NCBI GenBank assembly: GCA_024138025.1
Contig: JAMXBD010000236.1
Coordinates: forward strand, 372,001 to 436,000
Origin: Combretum micranthum
Taxonomy: Eukaryota > Streptophyta > Magnoliopsida > Myrtales > Combretaceae
DNA: 64,000 nt
Direction: 5' to 3'
Position 1 is the first letter of the stretch, and each line of letters starts with the position of its first letter. Below, piece by piece: positions 38,680 to 50,900 of this stretch. Below the pieces are notes generated by a model. The model did no database searches. It was not told the DNA's origin and saw only the letters and a program-made list of their open reading frames with translations. A program made the translations under genes and the position numbers.

Positions 38680-40900
38680 AATCTACAATGTAGATTTTAT
38701 ATAACATATACATATAATACATAATTTATGTTCTATAATGATCTTTATAAATTATAACTTGTATATAAAACTTATAAGTAATATGTGGATTATATATGCT
38801 ACTACAAGAAAATTAGGCTTTAGTTACGTTTAATAAATATCATTGCATATAGAATAAACGTTGCTAAATATATTATATTATGTTAGTAGAATATATTTAA
38901 CAACATTTACTCTATATTGTGACGTTTATTAAATGTGGCTAAAGCCTAGTTTTTTTGTAGTATTATCTATGAATTATAGAATTATATATGAAAAAAATAA
39001 TGTGCATTGATAAAATATATAAGTTGTATCTATAAGTTATAATTTATAACTTATATATATAGTTTGTAAGTAATATATATATTCATATAGATAAGTTATA
39101 AGTAATATTTTATATACATGATTTATATAAATATATCAGTTATAAGTTATATATATATGTAAGTTATATAATTTACTTATTAAATATTTAAGTGGTGAGT
39201 TATATATAATTCATTCCCAAAAAAATATAAATACATAATCTAGATATATTACGGATATATGAGCTATATATGTTTTATATATGCTATATATGATAAATGA
39301 ATAGTGTATTGATGAAATACATAGGTTATATATTTAAGTTATACATGTAAGTTAAACTACATATATATATACACACACACACACACATATAAAAGTTATA
39401 ACTTGTATATATAAGTTACAAGTTATATATGTTTTGTGTTTTATAAGTTACAAGTTTTATATATACATATAAGCTATATTTCATATGTATAAGTCAAAAG
39501 TAATAGTTTATATATACAAGTTATAATAAAAATATAAATATATAGTCTAGAGATTTTAAATATAAATGCTATGTATTATATGTGCTATATATATATATAT
39601 AAAGTAAATATGACATTGATAAAATATGTAAATTGTATATATAATTTTATAAGTTATAAATATAAATTATATTTTATCTATATAAGTTATATTTGTTTTA
39701 CATTTTATAAGGTATAAGTTACTATATATAAGTTGTAATTAATATATATATATATATATATAAAGTTATAAGTTATACACAAGGGTTATCTATGTATAAG
39801 TTATATATAAAATTTATAAATTATACAATACATCATTTTTAATTATAATCTATGATTTATACACACACCACATATATATATATAAATATTTAAAAAATAT
39901 AAGTAGATAATCTAATGATTTATGAATATTGTATAAATAGAAAATAATAAAGTATAGATAAAATATATAAGTTATAAGTTATACACATAGGCTATATTTT
40001 CTAAATTGAATAATAGATATAAATTATAACTCTAACTTGTACAGATGTAATATATAAAAGATATATATATATATATTAAGCTATATTTCATGTAGATAAG
40101 TTATAATTAATGTTACATATATAATTTTCAGTTATGGGTTATACATGTAAGTTGTATTTTATAAGTTAGATTATATTTATAAATATTTATAACTTATAAC
40201 ATATACATATAAGTTATAAGTTATATATGTTTTATGTTATATAAATTACAAGTTATATATATAAGCTATATTTCATATGTATAAGCAATAATTTATATAA
40301 ATGCATTATAACTTATAAGTAATATGCTATATTGATAAGTTACATGATATACCAGTCATATATATATATATATATATAAGTTATAAATATATATAAAAAG
40401 TACAAATATATAATCAAGAGATTTTAAATATAAATACTATTTATTATATATGTAATATATATAATGAGTAAATAGGATATTGACCAAATATGTAAGTTGC
40501 ATATATAAGTTATAAATTATATTTTATAAGTTACGTTTTATGCATATAAGTTATATATGTATTATGTTTTATTAATTATAAGTTATATACATAGACTATA
40601 TAACTTGTATATATAAGTTATATAATATATCATCTTTATTTATAAGTTATTCTTTATATGCATTTATATAAATGGAAAATAAATAGGGCATTGATAACAT
40701 ATATGAGTTGTATGTATAAGTTATATATACATATATATTAAATTTGATAAGTTATATGTTATATATATGTGCATGTATAACATATGGACTAACACATATC
40801 TATATATATTTGTATATGTGTATGTATTATATATATCATGTATAAATTATATGTTTATATATTTATGTATAATCTATTTGTTATGAATAGCATATGTGTG
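38680..40900. repeat. TA-rich complex repeat (~2.2 kb, higher-order ~300 bp)
   Basis: Built from variants of ATAAGTTATA and ACTTATA. A marker phrase like CATTGATAAAATATATAAG recurs near 38995, 39297, 39601, 39950, 40463 and 40675, the first steps being about 300 bp. AAGCTATATTTCATATGTA recurs at about 39465 and 40264. No coding. Confidence 0.75.
38800..38962. mobile_element. CACTA-like palindromic MITE in the TA-rich repeat
   Basis: A 163-bp element. The left arm TACTACAAGAAAATTAGGC and the inverted right arm TACTACAAAAAAACTAGGC stay complementary for about 70 bp, enough for a long hairpin. The ends match the CACTACAAGAAA terminus common in plant CACTA elements. Confidence 0.7.
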
Positions 40901-41426
40901 TGAGTATGGGTATTGGAATATGGGTATATTTATATAGCTTTTTAATTTTTTATCCAAATAAGGGTATAATGGTAATTTTAATTTTATTCCCAGTTTAACA
41001 TTATAATCAATTAATTGAAGTAAATGCTGGAATATGTATTTCCTGGTAATAAAACTTTGGATGAAGTAAATAGGGTAATACATGATTCCTAATCTATTAC
41101 TGGTAATACCATTCTTAGAAATAATTTTTCTATTCCCCTTCTATTCCAAAGTAATAGAGATTAGGAAGAGGATTGTATTAATGTTTGGATATTGAAGTAA
41201 ATCTTAGAATTGTTGATTGTATGTATATGTCTAATAAGGTGTTTAAATTAATGTTACCTTATATATGTGTATATATGCAATAATGCGTTTGAATTATGTA
41301 ATATATGTAAATAATATGTTTGAATTAATGTTACCTTATATGTGTGTATATATGTAATTATGTGTTTGAATTAAGGTTTGCATATTGAAGTAAATCATAG
41401 ATTCATTGAATGCTTGAATTTAACTT

Positions 41427-41519
41427 TATTTTTTTTTTTGCCAATAATAAACGAGAGGAGAAATTCGAACCTCGGACCAAGAGATCAAGGAGATGCTGCT
41501 AGACCATAGAGTCATTGGC
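41427..41519 (-). mobile_element. tRNA-derived SINE with 11-bp target-site duplications
   Basis: Minus-strand order: a tRNA-like 5' part with an A-box-like GGTCTAGCAG, a B box GGTTCGAATTT (about 41461-41471), then an A-rich tail. Perfect 11-bp flanks GAATTTAACTT at 41416-41426 and 41520-41530. Only 93 bp long, and the ends GCCAATGA/TTATTGGC can pair like an acceptor stem. Pol III boxes are seen; retroposition is inferred from flanks and tail. Confidence 0.8.
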
Positions 41520-41530
41520 GAATTTAACTT

Positions 41531-42902
41531 GATTATGATGCTGGAATTTATGAATAATGTATGTTTGATGAAATAATTCATTTAATTGATGCATTAAATT
41601 GATCAAATAAACATATGCATGTAACCTAATGGTTTGGATACCATCTAAATGATATGAATAGGATTTGATGATAATTGAGGTCTTCATAAGCAATATCAAA
41701 GTAATTATAGAGATTATTGGTTAATTACAATCATTTAATTTTTCCACTACCAATGGATAATATTAAGGTTAGTAGAAATATTAGCCTTTAAATAAAAAAA
41801 AGAAGCCCAAGAGTCCATAATGAATCTTGATTAGTATCGAACATGCAGTGTATGGATAAAATTATGCAAGATAATTTTATAAAATCACATGCGAAGCTCA
41901 CTTAAGTCAAAACCCTCTAAATCATTCCAAAAATAGACATGTTTCTTGAATCCCTCAACTAATCCAAAAAATTAACCTAAAACATAATTAATTAGTATTG
42001 CGCTTGACCAATATATTATATATAGCATATTGGTTGCCTTATTAAAAAAAGAAAATGACAAATATCCTCGAGTAGGAATGAGAAACCCCAATCATAGTAG
42101 ACTGGAAAATATCTATAGCATTACTAAAATCAAAGGACATCATAAGAAAATTGTATTGGCATTCATGTGTATGAGAAGTAGCCTTCTTTTGTCCCTATCA
42201 TGGACACGTATGTGATGGTGTATTTTCTCTCTATAATTTTGCTCTTAACCGTGCCATTGTCGTGTACGAGTCAGTCTCGTGTTTCCTTTCTATAATTGTA
42301 CCCCTAAACGTGACGTGATGGAGTTCATGCTATTGTGTTTTTTATCTTAGATTACCATCCTTAGACCCCAATTTTGAAAGCAATTCTAAACATATTGATG
42401 AAATATTGTATATTCATTGATATTATGACCAACCGATGGCAATTTGTGTTCGAGCCATATTTGTGTCTTTATTTCATCTCTCTTTATTCGCTATTGGTTA
42501 TAATAGTACAAGCAAATGAAATAAGATTGCAATTAATTCGTTGACAACATAATCCTATATATTTGTGTTATTTTCGTACGGACATGTCAATTTTGTGTGT
42601 ACTTTTTAAGGTCGTATGGACATGTTTCATGGTTGTATTTCTAAACTTACCGACTTCATGTTCGTCTTATCACATCATATCCGAAATTGCGAACCGTAAA
42701 CCCTAATTCGAAAACAGTTATGAATATATTAATGAAATATCATATATTCATTGACAATAATAATTAACTGAAAGTTTTACATCACAAAGAGAATAGCTAA
42801 TAGGTTAAACACTTCTACTCGGATATAACATCCTCAGACAATGATCTCTTGGTAACACATAGGGACATATAAAAAAAACATAGTAATTAATTCTTCATCG
42901 CT

Positions 42903-42940
<38 letters not shown>

Positions 42941-42996
42941 GCTTCATAAGGTAACTTCAACATGGTGATGTCTTGATGAACATTAGGGATGAGGGT
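41531..42996. other. Non-coding interval downstream of the YABBY gene
   Basis: Holds the LTR-like tail to about 41750, an unassigned stretch with repeated CGTG/GACATG phrases (42200-42700), and a TA run (42906-42934) in the presumed 3' flank of the YABBY gene. The minus-strand 3' UTR shows no clear AATAAA near 42.9 kb. Confidence 0.4.
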
Positions 42997-45900
42997 TCAC
43001 TTTTTTAGATATGCAGTCCTTGAAATCAAATGCTTCTCGGAACACTGCAAGAAAAAAGGACCAAAGCAATAGATAAAATTAAAGAGGTCTTTTATTTAAA
43101 AAAAAAAGAAAAAGGAAAAATCTGAGGAAGTACATGACCGATCGATCAGAAATATTGGAAAATTCGAGTAATTAAATAGAAAAAAATTATAATCACTTAA
43201 GGCAATAAAACTATAAAAACCTTATAGCAAGAAAGAATTGTTAAGAAATGATTAGTGGCTACTTGTTACATTCAAAAAGGAACTATTGAGAACAAACGCA
43301 TTTTGAAGCAAAAGTACTTCCCATTTCATTTAGCTTGCCATTTCGCATGATATAATATGATTTATAAAGAAAGGACAGAAATCATTATCTTATATCTGGT
43401 TAACTTGGGCATTGGACAGCCAGTTTCATCATTAAAAGTCATCTTAGTGAAAACATTACCGGCGAAACAAATCTAGCAAGGTTATCCATGAATAGACATA
43501 CAAGATTCAGATTGCAAAAAATGGAAAAATATAGTGGAACATATGTTCATGTAGAGGGTACTTAAAAATGTTTTTTTAAATGCAATTAACATGTCGATCT
43601 GACCTGTAATATGGAAAAAAATTTTAGATTCGTATTTATTTTACATACCTCATATAGAAATTATCCTATACTTAAAGCTGCATGGAAAGTTCAAAAAATA
43701 TCTTTTCCCTAGTGTGTTTGGTCAAAGCGAATTACATGTTTTTCTTGAATATTCTTTATTAATATTCTTATAGCTTGATTTCTCACAATTACCTAGCCAT
43801 ATGTAGTAGTTTTAAAAGGTTGACTAGTATAAATATTCTTATAGCTTGGTCTTTGCGAGAGGTAGCAATGATGATAACATATCACCAATCAATTCAAGTG
43901 GCTTAACTAATTAGCTAAAAAGAAAAAAAAAGAAAAATTCATAAAGGAGATACTATATTTTTAAGAGTTTCATTTGACTAATCAATTGTTATTATTTATC
44001 TCTATCATCAGGTAACCACTGCTGCTTCATTCATTTCTAAAAACCACTTCTTTACCCAACTATTTTTATTACTAAAGAATGATCTAAAATCTGGAAAGAG
44101 TCACCACAACAATTATTAAAAACGAAAAACTAGAAATTATTATTATATATATGTGTCTATTAAAACAAGCACATTATAATTTACCTATGGAGGACTTACA
44201 CCACTCAGCTTGGTTTGATTGGTCGTCTCCAACATTAATCCAAAGTGAATGTGAGGAAAGTGAGCCCACTGAAAACAAGAAAACAAAACGAAGAAAGCAT
44301 GTAATATATTGCTAGTCATAAGAAACATTATTCTTACATTTCTATTAATTGGATTGTGAAAGAATTTCAAGAAACCAGTTGCAATAAAAGTAGGACAAGA
44401 TCATAGAATTATAAAATTTTATTTCAAACTTCTCATACTCACATTTTTGGCAGCAGTACTAAATGCTTCCCGGTGACTGATTTCCGGATTGCTAGCCTTG
44501 ATCCTTTGAATTTCCTCCCTGATCATATAGAAGGATAAAAAAAACATAAAATTAAAGAATTATCAAGAACACAAAAGTAACCTTCGACTGATTAAATATT
44601 CTATGTCCTATGGTTTTGCGACAAATGTAACATAAACAAAGATAAACTTGGTAAAAAATAAAAGTACTGTTTCATTACTTTATGAACTGGTTATAAGCAG
44701 AAGGTACTCGCTGCCTCTTCTCGGGAGCTGAAAAGGAAAGCAACCACTCGTTGACATTTTCTCATATATTTCAAACTACATAGTTACAACTAGAAGACAG
44801 GGAAAAAAAAAAAAAGAAGAAGAAGAAGAAGTTGGATTAACATTTAATCAGGTGGAGAATAACGTTAATTGCTGTCCGAAAGTCTTACATAAAAAATTTA
44901 TCAATCTTTTCATGTATACTTAACTTTTAGTAAAGTCTGTAACCAACATCGAAATTCACGAAAAGTTTTAGCTTTAAACTTTTAACAAAATTTGGAATGC
45001 AGCTGTAATCATGATTGACAAAATCCCAATTTATCATAATAAATTATAATTTAGAGTTTATTTTAATTTGTTTTCCGATCTTACGTCGGTTGACCACCCT
45101 CTCTGGAGTAGCAGTTTTTGTTGTTGTTGGCGGTGGTGGTGTGCGCATTGTGATCTTGCTGCTGCTCTTTGAGGAAGAACCAATTTCGGTTCTATAATCT
45201 TGCTTTGGAGCCTATAATGAAAATTCAAGATTATGGTTAACTTTAGTTTAGAACAGGTATGAAAACATGACAATGAACAACAATATTAATATATATGTTT
45301 CAATACAATTTAGATAAGCATTAGAAAATTTTCTTCTTATTATAATAGAAGATGAAAATAAATCTGTTATCTCTCATTCGAAGATCAAAATTAATATTAT
45401 TAGAATACAAAATTATTAGCCTATTGAAAGTATAACTAAACATAAGAATTTAAATGCATTAATATTTATGTAATTAAAAGTAGAGTCGATAGAAACCCTG
45501 TTCATATAAATATTTTTGTAACTTTAGTGCTGATGGGAAGAAAGCAAGGTCTTGAGTCATTCTAAAGTTGCATTGGTGAGGCCTTGACAATGATGAGTGA
45601 GAGGATGAGAAAGAGAAAGAGAGAGGTGTTGAAGTGATGTTTTATGGGAGAGAGAAAAAACCGGCATTGAAGTGACTGAATCAGTCATGGGAATTTGGGG
45701 GCTGTCAACACTGAATGAAAATAATCCACATAAAACCCAGATTGCCAGCAAAATGTTTTTATCTTTGGGATCCAAAAACTTATAATAAAAAATTTTTTCA
45801 TAAAAAAAAAACTACCTCATTTTCATCAACAATACCAAGAATCCCAAACCCTTATTTTCTATTTTTCATATTATTTTCCAGTACTATCCCCCTATCTTTT

Positions 45901-47637
45901 CTCATAAATGTCTCCACAGTAGAGGACAAACCTAACTAAAATAAATGAGCACCATAACCGAAAAATTAAGAAACCCAGAAAAAGAAAGGTAAAGAAAGCA
46001 AAGATATGACTCTTCTCTGACTCTAGCCGCAAAACCAGCCCTCTCTAACCTTAGTCTTTAGCTAGGTCTAGCTTTTGGTGGCTCATTGGACACCAAAATT
46101 CAACACAGATATAGCTACGTATTAACCTCCCTTCCCCCTTTCTTTCAAGATCTACCCACCTAGGCGAACGACCACTAGCCCTAGGGCACGATTAATTAGA
46201 AAATCCTAGAAACCCTAGACTGCCATTTTTATCAGCTGACAAGATTCAACTTTAAATTTAATTTTCTGAAAAAAAACATATACGCATGTATGTAGGTTTA
46301 TAGTACCTAGTAATACTATGTATGTGACTACTAGAGTTTTTATTATTGGGAATAAATAATTAAATTGGAAAGCACCTGGTGAAGATCTTGCCACGAAAGG
46401 GACTGAAATGCAGCTGCCATGTTAACGGACCACAGATTTGCACAGTGTCCGCATCGGATCGTTACTATGTCAAATAAGCTGCTGCATGGCACACTAACCT
46501 GAAAGTTTAAAAAAAAAAAAAGTTATAATAAACCCCCTTTTAACTTTCATCATTAACAATAATATATTTTCTTTTCTTTTTTATTTTTTAACTCAGGATT
46601 GGGAGTTTCAAGTACTTTAAAAGCGAAAAATTATTAATCATGACTTTCTTTCTCTTTTTTTTTTTTTTTTTTGAGCTGATAATTAAATGAAAAATATTAT
46701 ACAATCAAATGGGAATAATATTTATAGAATTTTTAAGAATTTTAATTGGGATCAGATATTAACATGATGAAAGTTCCGTACTATTCTGGATCTGCATGTT
46801 TGATCTTAACTTCAATTCGTTAAACATAACTTTGATATAAGTAAAAGAGAATTAAACAAAAAAAAAAAAAAAGCAGTGAAAACCCTAGAAAAACTGAGTG
46901 TACATCTATATATGTGTGTATATATATTGCATGATATTATGTGATGTTGAAATTATATTTTTCAATGGGTATCTGAAATCATTTTTTTTTTTCTATACAC
47001 ATGAAATGACTAGCAAGAAAGTTTAATAAACTCCCTTAACTCATTTCTTCGTGTTTTTTCCATAGAAATCTAATTAATGAATAAGATTTAATTTAGTTTA
47101 TGGAGAATGATTATGGATTGTGGGGATGAGTCAATTAGAATATAACAATAGTACTTAGCTAAGGAGTTGTCCTCATCATCATTATACAAAAATCATAGAT
47201 GAATTAAAAGAAGTGTTGAAAGTTCAGATTTATCCAAAAATCATAACAGTAGTGGCTCATAACTATAAACAACCCAACATGTACAAGACTTTCCTTTGAC
47301 TGATAAAGAAGAAGTGGAGGAAAAGGAAAAGTCCTAAGATAAAGACGTGACTTTGTGTTAAAAATGAGGGGAAGGAAAAAAAAAAAAAAAAAAAAACCAA
47401 ACCCCAGAACGCTCAAAATACCTTTGAAATCATAACAATTTCAAAAGAATAAATCAACCCCACTAAAACTTAAAAATTTTTGTATAAAGTTACAAAAGTA
47501 GATCAATCTTTTGGCAGTCTCTGATATAAAATGATGGGAGAAGATGATAATACCGCAAGCACTATGTTGCAAAAGTTGCAGGGGATGTAGCAGAGTTGCT
47601 CAGATGAAGCAATATCTATGCATCCAGATGAAGACAT
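42997..47637 (-). CDS. YAB5: YABBY-family transcription factor, YABBY5-like (7 exons, 191 aa)
   Basis: Spliced minus-strand gene. Coding exons: 47637-47554, 46498-46376, 45211-45085, 44727-44679, 44518-44443, 44268-44200, 43044-42997. All six introns are GT-AG and the 576-nt frame stays open to a TGA. Residues 16-47 form the C2C2 zinc finger (C20-x2-C23-x20-C44-x2-C47) with the YAB5-type stretch [17 protein letters not shown]. Residues 70-110 are a Ser/Thr/Pro-rich linker. Residues 111-165 are the HMG-like YABBY domain ([18 protein letters not shown], then [20 protein letters not shown]). The C-terminal exon carries SEKHL, as I recall for many dicot YAB5 proteins. In the family these nuclear, DNA-binding proteins specify abaxial lateral-organ identity and lamina growth. 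The ATG at 47637 is the first ATG after the inferred transcription start. YAB2 is the nearest alternative, but the finger and HFGLMLE tail fit YAB5 better. The gene is intact, and its introns (1055, 1164, 357, 160, 174 and 1155 bp) contain no recognisable large transposon. Confidence 0.96.
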
Positions 47638-47811
47638 GTTCCTCTTTTCAATCAAACTAAAGCAAAAATCAAAGAAAAGGTTGGGAGGGGAGAAAAGGGT
47701 GCTATAGTGTTGCAGCAGGGAAGTTGGGAGAAATAATAATATTATTAATAAGAACAATAATAATGCTTTGGATGTATGTGTGTATGAAAAACTAAGTTGT
47801 GATTGGGTGTG

Positions 47812-47819
47812 TATATATA
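47812..47819 (-). promoter_or_regulatory. TATA box of the YABBY5-like gene
   Basis: The minus strand reads CTATATATAC about 175 nt before the start codon, which places transcription start near 47780-47790 and gives a 5' UTR of about 145 nt. The predicted leader has no upstream ATG. Position and sequence are seen; use as a promoter is inference. Confidence 0.55.
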
Positions 47820-47897
47820 GAAAAATTTAGAGAAATGTTCATGCACAAAAGAAAAGGTGAGCTAGGTTAAAAAAGCAAGGGCTAGTTTGTGTGTGTC

Positions 47898-47926
47898 TGT
47901 GAGAGAGAGAGAGAGAGAGAGAGAGA
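47898..47926 (-). promoter_or_regulatory. CT/GA dinucleotide tract upstream of the YABBY promoter
   Basis: An uninterrupted (GA)n run on the plus strand, (CT)n on the gene strand, lies about 80-110 bp upstream of the TATA box. Plant BBR/BPC GAGA-binding factors recognise such tracts, including in the promoter of another YABBY gene (INNER NO OUTER). It may be a regulatory element or simply a microsatellite. Confidence 0.4.
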
Positions 47927-47929
47927 TAG

Positions 47930-50900
47930 AAAGAGGGGTCTATGTGGAATTGGAAATTAATGGAAAATGAAGAAGCGTATACTAATTTTATAAACAGGTG
48001 GGCTGAGCAGTGGCAATGGCAGGCAACAAATGCTGGGTCCTAGATAGTAAAAAAAAAAAAAAAAAAAAAAAAGAGGAGAGAGAGGAAAAAAAATAATGAA
48101 GAATATGTGGCTAAATTGAAAATTACATTTGTTGTCAAGGCCCCAATATGTCTAGTGTTATAATCACTCCTGTATGGAATAAGATGGATTCCCATTTTAT
48201 TATAATGTTTTTTATTTATTTTTTTCCTTAAAAAATTGGGAGTTAATCAAATATATTAGAGAAATTATTGTAGTAGACCAAAAGCATCCGAATGGTAATT
48301 TAGGGTGTGACCAAAAACATACCGGTCCTTATGGAGATATATATATATATATATATATATATGTTCTTGTTTTACTTAATTCTTTCTACCTATCTTGCCA
48401 TCATTATAGGTTCAAATTTTTCGATGCACCTCTATGTACCAAAAATTGTCATACTAATAATATCAATGCTTTAGTTACCAATTTTGGCATTAAGGCTAAT
48501 TTGTGGTCAAGACCAATGTAACAAACATATACTATAGCTACGCTGACTGTTCGAATTAGGATAAATCCAAAGAATTAGGTTAATTTATAATTATTTAAAA
48601 AATGGATAATGCTAACAAATGCTTTGAGGACAATTGTTTAATAGCTAGATAAAATACTTTTTTCATTTCTATTTTCTTACATTTTCTTTTTCATAAACTA
48701 TATAAACAACATTAAAATATAAGAACTTCCTTTTATCTTTTAAATATTTGGACTAAATCATTGAAATAGGGTTTTACTAAGATTGTCTTGTATATGTTTA
48801 TTTTTAACATTCATACGCTAAAGTACTAGCACTATCCCCTAGAGATTAGATCCTTGCTCCCCTTCCTTTTCCTCCAAAGTTCCACTTAAATTTTCTTTTA
48901 TAAATAACCTTTGGCCTGTAACAATCAACATTAACTTATAAATCATGAAATTTCACCACATTTGTCAACTTAATCATTTCCCCCCCTAAAGCTAATATAT
49001 ATTATGATATCAAATCGAAGGATCTGAGTTTAATTTCTTGCTTTTCCATTCAACACAACATATATTTATTTTCTCAGATTGAACTCCAAGTAATGTTCAA
49101 ACTCACTCACAAATGGAGAAGGGTGTCAAGTAATGATTCATATAACACATTATTTAGCAAGAATTTTTTAGAAAAGAAAAATGAATGAAAGTGAGTGAAA
49201 ATAAAAAGCTGAAAGAAAAGAAAATAATGTGATTCCAATTTTGCGTTTGAATACATAGATAAGAAATTGATGGAAACTTTTTCATTTCCAATGTTTAAAA
49301 TGCATTAAACATTGGAAAAATGAAATGAACTATTATTAGGAAATATTACTCTTTCTTTTTTTTTTTCCTCCTTCATTGCCACAGAGGATGAATTTCATTC
49401 ATCTATAATAAAATTTCATCAATGAAATGTGTATATACAAAAGGGTTTATTAGCAAGTTGAGGGTAGTAAAAGTTCCATGTGATTAAACAAGTATATCAT
49501 TTCAAGCATCAAAATGTTCTTTATGGGGATATAGTTTTATTGTAAGAATCAAATTCACTCTACAAGCAAGTAGAACAAATCTACTAAAAGCGATAACATA
49601 ATTTCACATATATTACCCCTTCTTTTTATTCATTTTAAATTTATATGAGAGGTTTTTCATAATTCTAAACTCATATCCTTTATTTTCCTTCCAATTTTTT
49701 ATGAAACATAAAATCTTCAAAAGTAGACAACATCTCACCCACATTCTCTTCATTTATTTTGATTACAACTTTGTCTTTAGTTGTCGAACAAAAAACTTCA
49801 CTTCTTCTAACAATTTCCTTGATTATCTTTCACTTCTATTCAATCAAACACAATGAGAGATTATTAAATACAAGGGTTATAAATCTAAATTTATTAAGAC
49901 ATATCTCTAATGGCTCTTACTAAATATCTTTTGGTACTTCATCACTATTTTTTCCCTTTTTCCCAAATGCACTTCATCACTCTGAGAATTCTAATTTCAT
50001 AAACCAAAAGATCTATCAATTATATTACAACTTATAATAAGTCACTTGAACTTTAATTTTCCACTTTAAATAATTTAACATATAACTATTCACTTCATTC
50101 AATTTGTTAAACATGTCTACTCTTGTTCCTTTGGTCCTCGCTCTAACAAGTCTTTATTTCATTCATCAACTAACATTGTAAAGTAGATACTAGCTTTGCA
50201 TAATTATAGTATTGAAACATTTGAGAAAGGCAAATATGTCATTGCTATTTAGGTTCTCCTGTTTCATGTAAATTAATCAATTGTGACCTGTTAAAGTTGA
50301 CATTCAACAACATGCAATAGAAGGAATAAAAAAAAAAGAATTGTAGTTGTAAATTAGTGAGATTTAAGAACAATTTATACAATCAATTAAATTTTTACTA
50401 AGTATTTATTATAATAATTTTCACTTGGTAGTGAAGGCTTATGTATGTGATCCCTATTTATATTTAAGGAAAAATTATAGTGACTTGCATGATAGCTATC
50501 AAAATTATGGAGATATATTTAACTTAACATTATTAAGACTCCTTCAAAAATTTTGAGATAATTTTTTTAACCAATATATCAAATCATTCTTTTGTATTAG
50601 TAGATAATTACAATACATTTTTGAAATTGATTTATATATCAATATTTACTATATGAAATGGATAGATATGAAGTGAATGTACGTTCTTTACTTTATATAA
50701 CTGACCAGATTCCATGGAAAATGATCGGAAGTATTTGTTGCTTTGCATAAACAAAAACATTGTGTGGTGAATTTTTAAAATTCATTGGTTGTTGATTGAA
50801 ACCTCCTTCATAAGTAAGTTAAATTAGGCGCAAAGTTTTCAATTGTGATAAAAAGGAATCAATAAAACATATCATTTTTTTTTTTTGATGCAATTGGGAT

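Larger units (their letters stand above)
36629..41160. mobile_element. PIF/Harbinger-like element expanded to 4.5 kb
   Basis: Flanked by TTA (36626-36628, 41161-41163). The arms are inverted: TGGTCCGTTTACTTTGAGG against TCTCTATTACTTTGGAATAG. Both arms carry ATTTTACCCCT/AGGGTATAATGG blocks as in the 399-bp relative at 2357. The size comes from an inserted SIRE-like LTR and a long TA-rich repeat. No transposase. Confidence 0.5.
35686..41750 (+). repeat. Large LTR-like block, interrupted (35686-36625 and 41164-~41750)
   Basis: It begins TGAAATACCCCTTA and has a CT-rich leader (36350-36550) ending in the donor-like AAGGTAAGATC (36556), the same plan as the LTRs at 1.67 and 20.6 kb. A PIF-like element splits it at a TTA. 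Sequence after 41164 (TTAATGTTACC phrases) continues the LTR style. No right terminus seen. Confidence 0.4.

Noticed and set aside
41427..41519. tRNA gene
   Set aside because: It has an A-rich tail and perfect 11-bp flanking duplications, as expected of retroposition, and no clear anticodon stem could be drawn.
45557..45939. Overlapping 72- and 74-codon frames in YABBY intron 2
   Set aside because: They lie between two well-supported splice sites, match no family and look like chance frames.
47638..47757. In-frame 40-codon N-terminal extension of the YABBY protein
   Set aside because: The extension opens with TTG, not ATG, and there is no ATG between the inferred transcription start and 47637. 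It is a 5' UTR reading.
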